A stretch of 15,148 nt of DNA, taken from positions 1 through 15,148 of the forward strand of contig JAVKLK010000032.1 in the NCBI GenBank assembly GCA_031539165.1. Direction: 5' to 3'. Numbering within the stretch: the first letter of the stretch is position 1; every line of letters begins with the position of its first letter. Positions 14,081-15,148 of the stretch are shown piece after piece. The stretch comes from CAIVSN01 sp031539165 (GTDB lineage: Bacteria > Patescibacteriota > Gracilibacteria > BD1-5 > UBA2023). The translations under genes and the position numbers were made by a program. The notes under the pieces were generated by a model. The model worked only from the letters and a program-made list of their open reading frames with translations, did not search any database and had not been told where the DNA came from.

Positions 14081-14949
14081 TGCAGCAGGCATCAATTGAT
14101 GCGCTCTGAACCCGATTGCGCGTTTGTATTGACGATGAAGATACGCATCAGTGGTCCATTACATGGAAGGCCATTGAGCAATTTGTATGAGAGTTTGATG
14201 CTCGATACTCCCGATTCCGACCATGAAATTGGCTTCATTCTCTCAATAAAAATCGTTCGGGAATTCTCGATGAACATGCTCACGCTATGCTGGACTTCTC
14301 ACTTCGTCTAGCAAAACTTACGGAATGACGATTTGATCCAACTATTTGACCGAGACTCAGTGCTCTCGGGTATTGACTCTTGGAAGAAGCTGATTTTTCT
14401 TCTTCATCAGTTCCAGGGTATACTCAAGTGCATATTGAAGGAAATAGAGTATGGCTTGAAGGAAATTCGAAAATTGAGTTTGGTTGAGTAGGGAAGGGGT
14501 ACGCTCTGGATATAATCGCTTCTATTTTAGCGCCGTACCCGAGATTCTTGATTGACTTCTGAGGAGATATTTTTGCTCGATGAGGATGGAAAGTAGGGCT
14601 GGAACATCCTAATAACCCCTCTCTTGCGGTAGGGTATGTAGAGTTAGAAAATGGATCCCTTTGTGCCTCATCTGGATATAAGAGGAAATTCGGGACTTCT
14701 CATCATATTCTTGATGCAAGAAAAGGAGAGAGTGCATCGCATATCTGGGGAACATTCATCGAAGCTCCTTGCTCCTTGGTAGCGGATTGATTTGCAACTG
14801 TTTGTCACATTCTCCCTCCAGAGGAATCGACAGCGCTGTTTTCTCAGAAAATATTTCCAGAGTTTCCTGCTTTTGAGGGGGTTGTATTTGAAAGGGAGGA
14901 TTGTGCATTTCAATCTTCGGGATCGAAAATTTCTCTTTTTACGCTATAG
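14080..14949 (+). CDS. apbE: FAD:protein FMN transferase ApbE
   Basis: This 289-residue enzyme transfers FMN from FAD to a Thr on target proteins, using Mg2+. ApbE motifs seen are ARYSRFRPGNWLHSLN (41-56), TEGRFDPTIGPRLSALGYG (81-99), IEFGGVGKGYALD (131-143), IDFGGDIFARGGW (158-170), ASSGYKRKF, HHILDARKGE and the Mg-site-like VADGFAT (234-240). Ten glycines are TGA, at codons 10, 37, 49, 83, 90, 99, 136, 161, 168 and 237. They include the core glycines of DPTIGP, FGGVGKG and DFGGD, so a standard-code reading is a row of fragments. No signal peptide is visible at MQQASIDALGTRLRV, whereas many ApbE proteins are exported. The upstream gene encodes the likely substrate, overlapping by 1 nt; ung follows after 17 nt. 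Confidence 0.94.
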
Positions 14950-14966
14950 TAACTTTTTCTCTTTTT

Positions 14967-15148
14967 ATGACAGTAAAAATACAGGCTTCTTGGTATGAAG
15001 CACTGCAAACGGAATTCGAGAAAGAATACTGGACTGAGCTTACTCATTTTGTGCGAGATCAGTATCAGCGTGTTTCATGTTTCCCGCTGCCGAAGCATAT
15101 TTTCCGTGCCTTTGATATGACCCCACTTCCAGATGTCAAGGTAGTGAT
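14967..15148 (+). CDS. ung: Uracil-DNA glycosylase, N-terminal part (runs off the window)
   Basis: The first 60 residues are visible. They match the start of family-1 uracil-DNA glycosylase: ASWYEALQTEFEKEYWTELTHFV, then FPLPKHIFRAFDMTPLPDVKVV. In the family this leads directly into the catalytic GQDPYH motif, which would lie just past the window edge. The enzyme removes uracil from DNA in base-excision repair. ATG 14967 is preceded by the pyrimidine tract CTTTTTCTCTTTTT, with no Shine-Dalgarno. It is probably transcribed with apbE, 17 nt upstream. Confidence 0.9.
   Translation, partial: MTVKIQASWYEALQTEFEKEYWTELTHFVRDQYQRVSCFPLPKHIFRAFDMTPLPDVKVV

Noticed and set aside
5083..14790. In-frame TGAs as pseudogene decay, sequencing errors or selenocysteine sites
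   Set aside because: They occur without frameshifts in many essential genes, at conserved glycines, and no SECIS-like context is needed. A recoded UGA explains all of them.

Overview
The window is bacterial chromosome from a lineage that reads UGA as glycine (NCBI genetic code 25), so most likely Gracilibacteria or a close relative in the Candidate Phyla Radiation. Under the standard code tyrS, rsmH, recR, an LCP protein, a large penicillin-binding protein, an FMN-binding lipoprotein and apbE all fall apart. With UGA = Gly they become single full-length genes, and many of the UGA codons sit on near-invariant glycines (RsmH DATVG-LGGHS, RecR CxxCG, TyrRS GDATAQ-VGD, PBP YFGKSA, ApbE DPTIGP and FGGVGKG). 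I count about 41 in-frame UGA codons. All stops used are TAA or TAG. CGA still encodes Arg (DEAD-box HRIGRTGR and PTREL), unlike the CGA/CGG-to-Trp variant reported in some Absconditabacteria.

Layout. (1) 1-624: C-terminal end of a surface or tail-fibre-like protein. (2) 637-2043, plus strand: promoter, candidate L1-binding leader hairpin, rplA (L1), then an unrecognised 202-aa protein. (3) 4588-2045, minus strand: tightly packed cluster rsmH (mraW), an ftsL-like gene, an MsrQ-like heme-b membrane protein, recR. Its last stop is 1 nt from the convergent stop of the unknown gene. (4) 4846-10902, plus strand: tyrS, an LCP (LytR-CpsA-Psr) cell-wall ligase and a bifunctional class A PBP, closed by a strong bidirectional terminator. 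(5) 12793-10956, minus strand: a small ribbon-helix-helix-like regulator, whose promoter carries a perfect inverted repeat, and a DEAD-box RNA helicase with a DECD motif and a roughly 150-residue Gly-rich tail containing exact DNA repeats. (6) 13515-12850, minus strand: a small unknown ORF, then rplS (L19) with its own promoter. (7) 13652 to the end, plus strand: an FMN-binding lipoprotein and ApbE (overlapping TAATG), then the start of ung, which runs off the window.

How the genes fit together. The core is cell-envelope and division work (RsmH, FtsL-like, LCP, PBP) plus translation and repair (L1, L19, TyrRS, RecR, Ung). The most interesting accessory content is redox. A lipoprotein with a flavinylation motif sits beside its ApbE flavin transferase, and an orphan MsrQ-like heme membrane protein lies elsewhere in the same window. 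These are possible parts of a small extracytosolic electron-transfer route, in a type of organism usually considered fermentative and host-dependent.

Expression signals. No start codon has a clear Shine-Dalgarno sequence, and many are preceded by pyrimidine-rich tracts. The best promoter candidates share a 16-nt spacer. UGA-glycine use is uneven: none in rplA, rplS or deaD (which has about 100 glycines), but roughly a third of the glycines in apbE. I saw no tRNA, rRNA, CRISPR array or insertion sequence.
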